Shown here: piece by piece, positions 9,741-18,662 of the stretch
Position numbering within the stretch: the stretch's first letter is position 1
Layout of the letters: every line of letters starts with the position of its first letter
From: Streptosporangium sp. NBC_01495
Lineage (GTDB): Bacteria > Actinomycetota > Actinomycetes > Streptosporangiales > Streptosporangiaceae
DNA: 64,000 bases
Direction of reading: 5' to 3'
NCBI RefSeq assembly: GCF_036250735.1
Contig: NZ_CP109430.1
Location: 5,208,001 to 5,272,000, forward strand
The notes under the pieces: model-generated
Databases searched by the model: none
Told to the model about the DNA's origin: nothing
Seen by the model: the letters and a program-made list of their open reading frames with translations, nothing else
Position numbers and translations under genes: made by a program

Positions 9741-11164
9741 CGCTTCTCCTCCGGGACGGGCGGCTTGACCGCGGTCCAGATCGTGACGGGCATCATGGGC
9801 CGCCAGCCGGTGAACCCGCCGACCGGGGCGGCCCTGCTGATCGCGAGCCGGACCATGCCGCCGCCGAGCCTGCCGTGCCAGAGGGCGAGGACCGCCTCCG
9901 ACTCGACGGTCACCGCGTTGGCCACCAGCCTGCCGCCCGGCCGTAGCGCCTCCCAGCACGCCTCCACCATCCCGGGAACGGTCACCCCGCCGCCGATGAA
10001 GATCGCGTCGGGCCGCTCCAGGCCGGCGAGCGCGGCGGGTGCGGCACCGGTCACCACGTCGAGGCCGGGAACGCCCAGCGCCGCGGCGTTACGGGCGACC
10101 GCGGCCACCCTTTCCCGATGGGACTCCACCGCGATCGCCCGGTTGTCCGGGTGCGCGCGCATCCACTCGATGCCGATGCTGCCCGCGCCCGCGCCGACGT
10201 CCCACAGCAGCTCCCCCGGGACGGGCGCCAGCCGGGACAGGGTGACCGCGCGCACCTCGCTCTTGGTGAGCTGGCCGTCGTGCTCGAACGCCTCGTCGGG
10301 CAGGCCGGGAAGGCGGGGCAGCGGAACGGTCCCGGCGTCGGCGCGGCACTCCACGGCGACGACGTTGAGGTCGTGGGTCACGGGCGGGGACCAGGTGGCG
10401 GCCGTACCGGAGAGCACGCGCTCCCCGGCGCCGCCCAGCCGTTCCAGGACCGTCATCGGGCTCGCGCCGTAGCCTCGGGCGGCGAGCAGCCCGGCGACCC
10501 GGGCCGGGGTGCGCCCGTCGGCGCTGAGGACCAGGACGCGGCGGCCGTCGTGGACGACCGGGTGCAGCACCTCGGCGGGACGCGCCACGAGGCTGACCAC
10601 CTCGACCCGGTCGGCCGCCCACCCGAGCCTGGCGCAGGCCAGGGAGACCGACGACGGGTGCGGCAGGACCCGCACCCGGTCGGCGCCGAGCAGCCGCACC
10701 AGGGTCGTGCCGATGCCGTGGAACATGGGGTCGCCGCTGGCCAGCACGCACACCCTGCGCCCCCGGTGGGAGGCGATCAGCGCGGGCAGGGCCGGAAGCA
10801 GCGGTGAGGGCCAGACAACACGCTCAGCCCCGGGCCTTGCGCCGTACCCGGTTCCGAACGTGGCACCGTGTTCAGCGCCGGACTCGGTTCCGGGCTTGGC
10901 GCCGGACTCGGCATCGTGATCGGCGCTGGGCCCGGCACCGTACTCGGCGCCGGGCCTGGCATTGTGCTCGCCACCGGGTTCGGTACCGGCTTCCGTGACT
11001 TCGGGACCGGCTTCGGGGATGAGTCCCAGCTGCCGGGCGCCGCCCATCAGGACCTCGGCGGCGCGCAGCTCGCGCCGCGCCGCCTCGGAGAGACCGGCCC
11101 AGCCGTCGTCCCCGATCCCGACGACGACGACGGGGCCGGCTGTCGTGATGGCAGGGTCAGACAT
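9737..11164 (-). CDS. cobL: Precorrin-6B C5,15-methyltransferase (decarboxylating) CobL
   Basis: CobL methylates C-5 and C-15 and decarboxylates the C-12 acetate chain. The N-terminal CbiE-like domain starts [20 protein letters not shown] and has [12 protein letters not shown]. The C-terminal CbiT-like domain has [14 protein letters not shown], the SAM loop [16 protein letters not shown], and [11 protein letters not shown]. Between about residues 50 and 115 is a low-complexity Gly/Ala/Glu-rich insertion of pseudo-repeats ([18 protein letters not shown]) not expected in the CbiE fold. At 475 residues it exceeds the usual ~400 by about that amount. It overlaps the upstream PPOX gene by 8 bp. 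Confidence 0.93.
   Translation of the reverse strand: MSDPAITTAGPVVVVGIGDDGWAGLSEAARRELRAAEVLMGGARQLGLIPEAGPEVTEAGTEPGGEHNARPGAEYGAGPSADHDAESGAKPGTESGAEHGATFGTGYGARPGAERVVWPSPLLPALPALIASHRGRRVCVLASGDPMFHGIGTTLVRLLGADRVRVLPHPSSVSLACARLGWAADRVEVVSLVARPAEVLHPVVHDGRRVLVLSADGRTPARVAGLLAARGYGASPMTVLERLGGAGERVLSGTAATWSPPVTHDLNVVAVECRADAGTVPLPRLPGLPDEAFEHDGQLTKSEVRAVTLSRLAPVPGELLWDVGAGAGSIGIEWMRAHPDNRAIAVESHRERVAAVARNAAALGVPGLDVVTGAAPAALAGLERPDAIFIGGGVTVPGMVEACWEALRPGGRLVANAVTVESEAVLALWHGRLGGGMVRLAISRAAPVGGFTGWRPMMPVTIWTAVKPPVPEEKR
10812..11010 (-). repeat. Degenerate low-complexity insertion in cobL
   Basis: Imperfect, in-frame repeats of roughly 12-24 bp (cores such as ggcgccggac and cggcaccg) encode a Gly-Ala-Glu-Pro-rich run inside the CbiE domain of CobL. 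A similar in-frame insertion occurs in cobG, 10 kb away. Confidence 0.6.
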
Positions 11165-11585
11165 TGCCCAGCACCCGGGTGATGCGGATCTCGACCACGA
11201 CGCGGGCGAAGTTCTCCCGGGGCACCCGATAGCGCTCGGCGTAGCGGCGCTCGGCGTCGGCGACCGACTCGGGGTCGGTACGGATCACCGCGCGCCCCTC
11301 CAGGGTCGACCAGCGGCCCCCGTCCACCTGGCAGACCGCGACAGCCGCCCCCTCGTCTCCCGCCGCGAGCACGTGGCGGACCTTGTGCGAGCCGCCCGAA
11401 GTGATCACCCTGGCGATCCCCGAGTCCGCGTCCAGCGTCACTCCCACCGGGATGACGTGCGGCGTGCCGTCGGCGCGCACGGTGGTCATCGTGCACAGGT
11501 GACGCTCCCGCCAGAACGCGCGGAGTTCCTCTCCGAGATCCTTCAACAACCGATCCTTCCCCGATGCCGTTCTACCGGGCGACAT
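11157..11585 (-). CDS. PPOX-fold flavin/F420-dependent oxidoreductase
   Basis: The 142-residue protein has the split-barrel pattern of pyridoxamine-5'-phosphate-oxidase-like enzymes: [21 protein letters not shown] (first strands), [10 protein letters not shown] (phosphate-contacting Lys/Arg) and [13 protein letters not shown]. Actinomycete proteins of this type bind FMN or F420; the substrate is unknown. It lies just upstream of cobL on the same strand and overlaps it by 8 bp, so it is likely the first gene of that cobalamin operon, though nothing in the sequence proves a role in cobalamin chemistry. Confidence 0.8.
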   Translation of the reverse strand: MSPGRTASGKDRLLKDLGEELRAFWRERHLCTMTTVRADGTPHVIPVGVTLDADSGIARVITSGGSHKVRHVLAAGDEGAAVAVCQVDGGRWSTLEGRAVIRTDPESVADAERRYAERYRVPRENFARVVVEIRITRVLGNV

Positions 11586-11716
11586 GGTAGCCCCGGACCG
11601 CGTCCACCGCCGGACCCGGTCACCGGTCAGGCCGGCACGGTCCCCCGGCCGACCGGACCGAGGCCGAGGCCGAGGCCGACCGGCGTCGCCCCGATCGGAG
11701 CGACGCCGTCGATCCT

Positions 11717-11812
11717 GGGCCGTCAGCCCGCCGATGTCTCGCGGCCGTCAACCCGCCGTCGACCCACGGCCGCCGGCCCGCCGACGCCCCGCGACCGTCG
11801 GCCCGTCGGCGT
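11717..11812. repeat. Degenerate ~24-bp tandem repeat, about four copies
   Basis: Imperfect copies of a ~24-bp G+C-rich unit (cores ggccgtcagcccgccga, ggccgtcaacccgccgt, gaccgtcggcccgtcgg) fill most of the gap between the PPOX gene and def. No gene is apparent here. Confidence 0.55.
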
Positions 11813-11835
11813 CGGCCGGCTCCGGCCGGTGCAGG

Positions 11836-12384
11836 TCAGTCCTCCGTGGCGGGCCGGTCGCGCTCCTCCTCGTAGGCCCGCAGGACCTCCTCGCGCCGCT
11901 CCGCAGGGAGCCTGTCGATGTAGAGGCGGCCGTCGAGGTGGTCCGTCTCGTGCTGCAGACACCGGGCCAGCAGGCCGGTGCCCTCGACCGTCAGAGGTAC
12001 CCCGGTGACGTCGACACCGTGCACGACCGCCCGGTCGGGCCTGGCGAGCGACGCCCGCTGTCCGGGCACCGACAGGCAGCCCTCGTCGTAGTCCGCCAGG
12101 GTGCGCGCGGCGGCCTCGGGCAGCACCAGGACCGGGTTGACCACGACGCCCTTGCGGTACTCCTCGGTGTCGTCCGGGCAGTCGTAGACGAACACGCGCA
12201 GGGGAATCCCGATCTGGTTGGCCGCGAGCCCCACGCCGTCGGCCGCGTACATGCTGGCGAACATGTCGTGCACCAGCGTGGCCAGGTTCTCGTCGAAACG
12301 GGTGACCGGCTCGCAGGGCCGGTGCAGCACAGGGTCGCCCACGTAACGGATGGGCGTGGGCCTGCCCTCACCACTCGCCTCCAC
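11836..12384 (-). CDS. def: Peptide deformylase
   Basis: The enzyme removes the formyl group from the N-terminal methionine of nascent proteins. All three signature motifs are present: GVGLAANQIG, EGCLSVPG (metal-binding cysteine) and QHETDHLDG (HExxH-type metal ligands). At 182 residues it is a normal actinobacterial type-I deformylase with a C-terminal acidic tail. The ATG lies 3 bp after the stop of the upstream PPOX gene, so the two are probably co-transcribed. It may be one of several copies in the genome, as is common in actinomycetes. Confidence 0.95.
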   Translation of the reverse strand: MEASGEGRPTPIRYVGDPVLHRPCEPVTRFDENLATLVHDMFASMYAADGVGLAANQIGIPLRVFVYDCPDDTEEYRKGVVVNPVLVLPEAAARTLADYDEGCLSVPGQRASLARPDRAVVHGVDVTGVPLTVEGTGLLARCLQHETDHLDGRLYIDRLPAERREEVLRAYEEERDRPATED

Positions 12385-12387
12385 CCC

Positions 12388-12798
12388 TCAGCCTCCCGCG
12401 TTGAAGATGACGTCGTCGGGCGTGACCCTCACGGTGACGCGCCGCTCGTCCGGGACCCGGAAGGGATAGGACTCCACCCCGAGATACTTCTTCGCCAGGT
12501 GGTCGACGACCTCGTCCGCGCCCTCCAGCTCCAGCCGGGCCGTACCCGAGACGCTGACCAGGCGGAAGGCGTCCTCGGGGTCGAGGACGCTCACCGACAC
12601 GCGCGGGTCCCGGCGCAGGTGGCGCTCCTTGGCCCGGCCGACGGCCGTGTTGAAGACGACGTCGTCTCCGTCGATGTCGACCCACACGACGGTGCTGTGC
12701 AGCGACCCGTCCGGCCTGACGGTGGTCACCCAGGCGTGGAGGGGCCGCCTGAGCAGTTCCTTGGCGTGTTCATCGAGTTTTCCCACCGGAACCTCCAC
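12388..12798 (-). CDS. PPOX-class F420-dependent oxidoreductase
   Basis: A 136-residue split-barrel protein: KLDEHAKELLRRPLHAWVTT, VRPDGSLHSTVVWV, FNTAVGRAKERHLRRDPRVS and VSVSGTARLELEG match the small F420/flavin-binding PPOX family. I chose the GTG at 12798 because it gives the usual N-terminus and leaves a 16-bp palindrome 32 bp upstream. The ATG at 12831 would add 11 residues and bury the palindrome. It directly precedes def. Confidence 0.8.
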   Translation of the reverse strand: MEVPVGKLDEHAKELLRRPLHAWVTTVRPDGSLHSTVVWVDIDGDDVVFNTAVGRAKERHLRRDPRVSVSVLDPEDAFRLVSVSGTARLELEGADEVVDHLAKKYLGVESYPFRVPDERRVTVRVTPDDVIFNAGG

Positions 12799-12829
12799 GT
12801 TGCGAACAATGCCTACGAGGCAATCGAAC

Positions 12830-12845
12830 ATCACGCGCGCGTGAT
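12830..12845. promoter_or_regulatory. 16-bp perfect palindrome upstream of PPOX gene
   Basis: ATCACGCGCGCGTGAT is a perfect inverted repeat 32 bp before the chosen GTG of the PPOX-def operon. It is the size expected for a dimeric repressor site. A second hairpin with an 8-bp stem (CCGCCCCC / GGGGGCGG, loop GCGGT) lies at 12854-12874, further upstream. The remaining ~180 bp up to 13053 shows no gene. Confidence 0.45.
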
Positions 12846-13053
12846 CGATTCCACCGCCCCCGCGGTGGGGGCGGAGTCCACTCCGGCGGCCCCTCCCGGG
12901 GTTCCGGTGGCAATCGCCGAAAATCCAACGGATACCGCCGACCGGCGCCGGCACGGAGCACCCCGGCGAGGTCAGCGGCATTCTCGGCCCGACGACACAC
13001 CAGTCCTGCGACGCCCTCACATCAGACATGATGATCGCAGACGCGGAGGCGTT

Positions 13054-13522
13054 TCAGCGCGGGATCACCCAGCCCGGCGCCCAGGTCCCGGCGGCGTCGT
13101 GGCTGGCCGCCGTGGCGGCGAGGCGGGCGCGGAGGGTGGTCAGCCCCGGGTGGGGGTTGTCGCGGTGCCACAGGAGCGAGTGCGGGTAGACGGGCGTCGG
13201 GTCGGTCACCGGGATGCGGCGCAGGCCGTGGTCGGCGGGCCAGACCAGGCGGGTCTGCTCGCCCATGAAGGTGGCCAGGGCCGGGGTGTCGGCGATGGTA
13301 TCGAGGAGCGCGTCGGAGCCGAAGTTGGGGCCCGTCGCCTTGATGACGAGGCCGAACTCGGCGACGAGATCGTCGTAGTAGGCGGCCCACTCGGTACCGG
13401 GGACGACACCGGGCATCCAGATCCGGTGCCCGGCGAGCTGAGCGACGGTCACCGACCGGGAGTCGGCCAGCGCGTGGGCGGGCCCGGTGAGGAGCTGGAG
13501 CGGCTCGTAACGAACGGTTGTT
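13054..13522 (-). pseudogene. LysR-type regulator, C-terminal fragment
   Basis: About 155 codons match the end of a LysR substrate-binding domain: YEPLQLLTGPAHALA, VAQLAGHRIWMPGVVPGTEW and ATFMGEQTRLVWPADHGLR. The whole helix-turn-helix and first half of the effector domain are missing. The break falls immediately before the ATG of the MFS gene on the opposite strand. The simplest reading is that one deletion removed the 5' part of a lysR gene plus the shared promoter region of a divergent lysR-MFS pair. Confidence 0.75.
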
Positions 13523-13530
13523 TTCCAGAG

Positions 13531-14324
13531 ATGGTGGGGTGCGCGTTGGAAAGGTCGCTGGGGCGGCGGTTCAGGTGGTTCTGGGCCGCGTACACGGTCA
13601 GCGCGTTCGGCACATGGATCGCGTTCGACGCGTTCGCCCTGATCGCGATTCTCGCGCTGGACGCGGGGCCCACCGAGGTGTCGGTTCTGGCCGCCGCGGG
13701 ACTCGCGGTCGGGGCGGTGGTCGCGGTGCCGCTCGGGCCGTGGGTGGAGTTCCGGCGCAAACGGCCGGTGATGATCGCGATGGACCTGATCCGGTTCGCG
13801 GCGCTGATGAGCGTTCCCGCCGCCCACGTGCTCGGCCGGCTGAGCTTCGCTCAACTCCTGGTTGTGGCGGCCTCATCGGCTCGCGACTGGCCCGCCCGCT
13901 CCTCGCACGGTTCGGACAGCACAAGGTCATGCTCACCGCCGGGACGCTGCGCGCGTGCTGGCCACTCGGATTGGCCCTCATCAGCCCCGGCCCCACCGGA
14001 CTCGTCCTCGTCATCGCCGTCGAACTCGGACTGATCACCTGCATGGGCGTGTTCAACCCGGTATTCGCCACCTACCGGCTCGAACGGCTCCCGTCGGACC
14101 GGGTCGCCCGCACGCTGTCTGCCTGGTCGATCACGAGTAAGGCCACCATCGCGGCCATGACCGGCGTGTGGGGCCTGCTGGCCGGCCTCACCGGTCCCCG
14201 CACCGCGATCGCGATCGCCGGTCTCCTGCTCCTGGCGACCCCGCTTCTCCTGCCTCGGCACGACCGCACACCCCAACTCAGGAACGCCGACCAGGCGCCA
14301 CCGGAAAGGCGAACACCCGCATGA
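13531..14324 (+). pseudogene. MFS transporter with large internal deletion and frameshift
   Basis: The ATG at 13531 opens a typical MFS (MFS_3-like) N-terminus: FRWFWAAYTVSAFGTWIAFD, PLGPWVEFRRKRPVMIAMD, then LSFAQLLVVAA at about 13868. At that point the sequence jumps, in another frame, to GGLIGSRLARPLLARFGQHK and continues to a normal C-terminus, with the tail LLLLATPLLLPRHDR. Roughly 200 residues covering helices about 4-8 are gone. Neither frame encodes a full transporter. The terminal TGA overlaps an ATG (14321) for the next broken gene, showing the former operon. Confidence 0.8.
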
Positions 14325-14597
14325 GCACCGGCCCCGCGCGACCCCGCACACACCGCCCTGCTCGTCATGGACCATCAGCCCGCGATCCTCGCGCTGCTAC
14401 CCGGAAGCGACAGTGAAGCCCTGCTGGAACGCGTGGAAAAGGTGATCGCCGACGTTCGCGCCAGGGCGGCGCCCTCGTCTATGTCCGGGTCGGCTGCGCC
14501 GAGGCCGACCGGCCGCGATCCCGCCCACTGGCAGGTCCTTCGCACCGATCGCCCAGCACCGTCTCATGCACCACGCGGACCTTGACCGGTGGAGCGC
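14321..14597 (+). pseudogene. Isochorismatase-like cysteine hydrolase, broken
   Basis: Three pieces of one protein are found in three frames. TALLVMDHQPAILALLPGSD carries the first catalytic Asp region (14352-14460). GGALVYVRVGC follows at 14468-14500. SFAPIAQHRLMHHADLD lies at 14536-14586. The middle of the protein, including the lysine and nucleophile-cysteine segments, is missing. The ATG at 14321 overlaps the MFS stop (ATGA) and is in frame with the second piece only. Sequencing error could explain one shift but not the missing core. Confidence 0.6.
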
Positions 14598-15268
14598 GCC
14601 GCCGAGGGGGAGTACATGTGACGCAGAGCGAGCGGGGGCGCCGGGGGCAGCGGGCCGGCGGCGTGATCGGCCTGGAAGGACTGGAGCAGGTAGGCGACGA
14701 GCCTGCGGGACGCCACGAGCGCGTCCTCGGTGGATTCGGCGACGATGCCGCTGTTGGCCATGAGCAGCAGCATCAGGTCCGCCTGCTCGAAGTCGGCGCG
14801 CAGGCGTCCGGCGTCCTTGGCCCGCCGGGTCAGCTCGGCGAAGCCGTGCTCGGCGCGGGCGCGTTCCCGTTCGTAGTCGGCCGTGTTGGGGAAAGCCGTC
14901 AGGAACGCCGCGGTGAATCCCCGGTCGACGGCCTGCATGGCGCACAGCTTCTCGATGACCGTACGGAATCCGCGCCACGGGTCGGGGTCCGCGAGGGCGT
15001 CGTCGACGACCGACACGCACGTTGCCAGCTGGTCGGCGAACACTTCCGTGATCAGCGACTCCCGCGTGGGAAAGCGCCGGTAGAGCGTGGCCACCCCGAC
15101 ACCGGCACGGCGGGCGATGGCTGCCATCGGCACACCGAGCCCGAGCCTGGCGAACGCTTCGCGGGCGGCGGCGAGGATGCGGTCGCGATTGTGCAGCGCG
15201 TCCACGCGCAGCCCTGACGTATCGGCGGGACGCGGTATCCGAGAGGAATGAGTCGGCATGTTTCTCAC
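14564..15268 (-). CDS. TetR-family transcriptional regulator
   Basis: The N-terminal TetR DNA-binding domain reads RDRILAAAREAFARLGLGVP, MAAIARRAGVGVATLYRRFP and TRESLITEVF. The C-terminal ligand domain (about 90-215) is of the common actinomycete type ending in a Pro/Ala tail. The ATG at 15268 or 15259 may start it. It is divergent from an NAD(P)-dependent oxidoreductase at 15544, a likely target. The shared 275-bp gap has an A+T-rich stretch at about 15260-15295 that could hold the promoters; I saw no clean palindrome. Confidence 0.88.
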   Translation of the reverse strand: MRNMPTHSSRIPRPADTSGLRVDALHNRDRILAAAREAFARLGLGVPMAAIARRAGVGVATLYRRFPTRESLITEVFADQLATCVSVVDDALADPDPWRGFRTVIEKLCAMQAVDRGFTAAFLTAFPNTADYERERARAEHGFAELTRRAKDAGRLRADFEQADLMLLLMANSGIVAESTEDALVASRRLVAYLLQSFQADHAAGPLPPAPPLALRHMYSPSAARSTGQGPRGA

Positions 15269-15543
15269 ATTATCTTAAATGGAGCATCCTCTCCGTTTAG
15301 CCGATTAACCTGGCCATACGTGGAAATCACCGCCCACCTTTACCGGGCACACGAAGTTCGTTCCGGGCCGGTGGCGGCCGTCGCGACCGCGGGAGAACAA
15401 CGGTGGGCACGGCCCGCACCTCGTCCGATCAGCGAGGTGCCGGGGCGCGGTGACGCCTGCCCGCGTGCCTTCGCGACGCGCCGCCGGGGGCCTGAGCGGC
15501 ATCACGACCACGCGGGAGCCCGGCGCACGGCCGGGCAGATTGG

Positions 15544-16518
15544 ATGACGAGAACAGTGAGTGAGATGCGCGCGGCCCGGTATGACAGGTACGGGCCACCG
15601 GAGGTGCTGTACGAGGGCACGTTGCCGAAGCCGGTCGCGGGGCCGGGTCAGGTGCTGGTGCGCGTGCACGCGTCCAGCGTCAACGGGGGTGAGTTTCTGG
15701 GCCGGACCGGGAAGGTGCGGCTGGTGACGGGGCGGAGCTTCCCGAAGGGCACGGGGGTCGACTTCGCCGGCGAGGTCGCCGCCCTGGGCTCCCCCATGTC
15801 CGGCCTCTCGGTGGGCGACCGGGTGTGGGGGATGCTGCCCCGGGGGTCCTTCGGAAGCGCCGCCGAGTTCGTGGCCGTCCGCCCCCGGCAGCTGGCCCTC
15901 GCCCCGGCGGGGCTCGACCTGGTCCAGGCCGTGGCCCTGCTCGCCGGAGGCACGACCTCGATCACCGCCCTGCGCGACAAGGCCCGCCTCAGGGCGGGCG
16001 AGCGGCTGCTCGTCCGGGGCGCGAGCGGCGGGGTCGGCAGCGTCGCCGTCCAGCTGGGGCGGGCATACGGCGCGCACGTCACCGCGCTCGCCGGGGCGAG
16101 GAACCTCGACTTCGTCCGAGACCTCGGCGCCGACGAGGTCTTCGACTACGCGACCACCGGCCCGGCCGATCTGGGCCCCTTCGATGTCGTCCTCGACGCC
16201 TCGGCCGGCACCCGGCTGGGCGCCTACCGCCGGCTCCTGGCACCGGGAGGGCGCATGGTCTCGATCACCTTCGACTTCGGGCACATGCTCTCGTCACTGT
16301 CGTACATCCTCGCGTCCACCGTGTTCGGTTCGCGACGCGTACGGTTCTTCAGCGGCAACCCCGACCACCGGCTCCTCGCCGATCTGACCCGGCTGGTGGA
16401 GAGCGGGGCACTGCGGCCGGTCGTCGACACGGTTCGTCCCCTCGCCGGCATCGCCGAGGCCCACCGGGCGATGGAGGTCGGCGGCGTACGCGGCAAGCAC
16501 GTCATCCGAATCGTGTGA
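15544..16518 (+). CDS. Zinc-less MDR-type NAD(P)-dependent alcohol dehydrogenase / quinone oxidoreductase
   Basis: This 324-residue medium-chain dehydrogenase/reductase has a GroES-like N-terminal domain (MRAARYDRYGPPEVLYEG, VRVHASSVNGGEFL) and a Rossmann domain with LLVRGASGGVGSVAVQLGRA. The structural-zinc cysteines of alcohol dehydrogenases are absent, as in zeta-crystallin-like quinone reductases, which use NADPH. The C-terminus (HRAMEVGGVRGKHVIRIV) is typical. The start could also be the ATG at 15565 (MRAARYDRYG). It is divergent from a TetR gene that may control it. Substrate unknown. Confidence 0.85.
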   Translation: MTRTVSEMRAARYDRYGPPEVLYEGTLPKPVAGPGQVLVRVHASSVNGGEFLGRTGKVRLVTGRSFPKGTGVDFAGEVAALGSPMSGLSVGDRVWGMLPRGSFGSAAEFVAVRPRQLALAPAGLDLVQAVALLAGGTTSITALRDKARLRAGERLLVRGASGGVGSVAVQLGRAYGAHVTALAGARNLDFVRDLGADEVFDYATTGPADLGPFDVVLDASAGTRLGAYRRLLAPGGRMVSITFDFGHMLSSLSYILASTVFGSRRVRFFSGNPDHRLLADLTRLVESGALRPVVDTVRPLAGIAEAHRAMEVGGVRGKHVIRIV

Positions 16519-16674
16519 TCGTCACTGGTGCACGACCTGGAGAGGTGGCTCTCCGCGCGGGCGGTCACGCGCTCGCGGCGGGACCTGGCCGGTCACCCCC
16601 GCTCTCCGGCCCCGGCCGCGCCGTCGAAGGGCCCGCCGCCCGTGCCGGTGCGGCGGGACCCTGGACAGCCGGGG

Positions 16675-17073
16675 TCAGGCGCGGCGCAACCCGACGTACT
16701 GGAGTTCGGCGAAGACACCGACCAGCAGAGCCTGGGCGACGACGAAGGCGACGCCCAGCGGGTTGGGGTCCACCCAGCCGGTGAACAGCAGGAAGACGCT
16801 GTCCGCGGTCCACAGCACGTTGAGGACGATCAGCGCCCAGACGCCTCCCCGGGGCGGGACCGGGCGGGTGGCCAGGTAGGCGACGAACGCGGTGACCGGC
16901 AGCAGCCCGATCCCGGCCCAGCGGATCAACGGCTCGGGGAGGGCGAACAGGTCGGCGAGCGGGGTCGCCGCGACGGCCAGGAGGAGCGCGAACCCTCCGG
17001 TGAGGACGGCGTCCGTCCGCAGCGCGCGGGTCAGCAGAGGGGTACGGCGGGCGGTGAGGGTGGTCGTGGTCAT
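16675..17073 (-). CDS. Small membrane protein, unknown function
   Basis: A 132-residue protein with four hydrophobic helices (around residues 22-45, 50-67, 75-97 and 103-125) and no recognised catalytic motif. An excellent Shine-Dalgarno (GAAGGAGA, 5 nt before the ATG) fixes the start. It is downstream of, and on the same strand as, the 440-residue membrane protein gene. I do not recognise the family. Confidence 0.75.
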   Translation of the reverse strand: MTTTTLTARRTPLLTRALRTDAVLTGGFALLLAVAATPLADLFALPEPLIRWAGIGLLPVTAFVAYLATRPVPPRGGVWALIVLNVLWTADSVFLLFTGWVDPNPLGVAFVVAQALLVGVFAELQYVGLRRA

Positions 17074-17160
17074 CGATGTCTCCTTCGCTGAGGGTGTCGG
17101 GTTCCGACCCGCTCAGCACACCGCCTCACCCGCTGCCATCTGCAGACATGGCACTGCCAT

Positions 17161-18483
17161 TCACTGCCGGTTCTCCCTGCGAAGATCATCGGCGACGAGT
17201 TTGGCCGCCGCGTTCTGCCAGTTGTAGAGCGTACGTTCGGGAACTTCGCGGACGAACCAGTCGAACGCCTGCCGCTCGGCGGTGCCGAGCCGACCGCGGT
17301 CGGCCCCGCGCCGGTAGGGACGCAACCCTCGGACGTACGGAAAGTACAGCACGTTGTAGAACCGCCACTCCTCGCTGGTGCCGAACTCGCCGTCGCGGGG
17401 CTTGAGCCGCTGGATGCTCTCCAGCAGCAGGTGCTTCAGCTCGGCCGCCCGCTCCAGGGGGATGTCACCGGTGACCCGCGCGTCGATCACCGGCAGGTTC
17501 GCGAGCGGGCTGCTGGCGAGCTTGCCCAGATCGCCGTAGTTGGCCAGGGCGCGTCGCGTCAGCCGGACGAACTCGGCCTCGTCCGGCGGCGGCGGACCCT
17601 GTTCGCGGCGCGGCAGCGCCTCGGACGTCTCGCGTAGTTCGGCCCGCTCGCGGCGGATTCCCGGATCACCGGGAAAGGCGATCCGGTCCAGCGCCCGGTG
17701 CACCGGACCGGCCAGCGCCTGCGCGGCGACGGCCACCGCGATCACGCCGAACAGCAGCGCCGAGAGGGCGGGCGTGGGCTCGCCGAGCGTGACGGCCAGG
17801 GCGACCTGGCCGCCGGACGCGACGGCCACGACCGTCGCCCCCAGCAGGGACCTCAGCATGTCGCGCCAGAGCGCCTCGCCCGCCTGGAACGCGCTGGACA
17901 TCGCGATGGCCACGCCCAGCAGGACCATGTCCACGTCGATGGCGATGATCGAGAGCAGGCCGGGCGGGCCGAACAGCGGGAACATGAGCAGTGCGGCCCC
18001 CTGCCCGAAGAACAGCGTGGCGACCGCCGCCAGCCACCCGGCCCGCGGCGGCCTGGCCCGCACGAGCAGCACCAGCACGCCGGCCAGCGGCCCCAGCAGC
18101 AACACCCCGGTCACCACCCGCGCCGCGAGGCTCACCTCCGCGTCCAGGCCGGACAGCAGCAGCCACGCGAACGCCACGAGCGTGAGCGGGACGAGCCCCC
18201 TGGACCAGGCCCGGTCCAGCCGCTCGCCGCCGGGAACGAGGGTGAGCACGGCGCCCGTCCAGAGCAGCGCCGGCAGATAGACCAGCGTGGTCTCGACCGC
18301 GCCCAGCACCTCCGCCGCGGGATCCGGCACGGCGGTGAGCACCTGGGCGATCGCCAGCGCGACGCCGTAGGCCAGCAGCCCCAGGCCGGCCCGCCTCGGC
18401 CCGCGCTCCCGAGGACCCCGGGCGATCACGTAACACCCGAGCCACCAGGTGAGCCCGAACACGGCCGCGACGGCGAAGAGCAT
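17161..18483 (-). CDS. Multi-pass membrane protein, unknown function
   Basis: The ATG at 18483 is preceded by a near-ideal Shine-Dalgarno (GGAAAGGAGG, 4 nt spacing), so it is preferred over the start at 18582. The 440-residue product has an N-terminal half of about seven to eight hydrophobic helices and then a cytoplasmic domain (about 275-440). That domain contains ADEAEFVRLTRRALANYGDL-like and LPVIDARVTGD segments and ends YNWQNAAAKLVADDLR. The layout recalls sensor-type proteins, but no kinase or cyclase motif is visible. Function not recognised. Confidence 0.75.
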   Translation of the reverse strand: MLFAVAAVFGLTWWLGCYVIARGPRERGPRRAGLGLLAYGVALAIAQVLTAVPDPAAEVLGAVETTLVYLPALLWTGAVLTLVPGGERLDRAWSRGLVPLTLVAFAWLLLSGLDAEVSLAARVVTGVLLLGPLAGVLVLLVRARPPRAGWLAAVATLFFGQGAALLMFPLFGPPGLLSIIAIDVDMVLLGVAIAMSSAFQAGEALWRDMLRSLLGATVVAVASGGQVALAVTLGEPTPALSALLFGVIAVAVAAQALAGPVHRALDRIAFPGDPGIRRERAELRETSEALPRREQGPPPPDEAEFVRLTRRALANYGDLGKLASSPLANLPVIDARVTGDIPLERAAELKHLLLESIQRLKPRDGEFGTSEEWRFYNVLYFPYVRGLRPYRRGADRGRLGTAERQAFDWFVREVPERTLYNWQNAAAKLVADDLRRENRQ

Positions 18484-18621
18484 CCCGCCTCCTTTCCCGG
18501 CGGCGAGCGTATCGACCGCGCGCTCCGGGCCGGTCACCAGGTGGACGGGAGTCGACGCGGGGTCACCGGCCTCGGCGTTCACCCGCCGTCAATGATCTTC
18601 AACTCGGACGAGCGCCTTTAC

Positions 18622-18637
18622 GTTGTAGATTAACAAC
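18622..18637. promoter_or_regulatory. Inverted repeat GTTGT-N6-ACAAC
   Basis: A short A+T-rich inverted repeat (GTTGT agatta ACAAC) sits in the 179-bp gap between the TetR gene stop and the membrane-protein start, about 140 bp upstream of the latter. It could be an operator or promoter element. Confidence 0.3.
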
Positions 18638-18662
18638 TCTCCAAGACGGAGACGGACCCGCC

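Noticed and set aside
8115..10472. 785-codon plus-strand ORF
   Set aside because: Antisense to cobK/cobM/cobL, whose motifs are all on the minus strand; Ser/Arg/Pro-rich, no domains.
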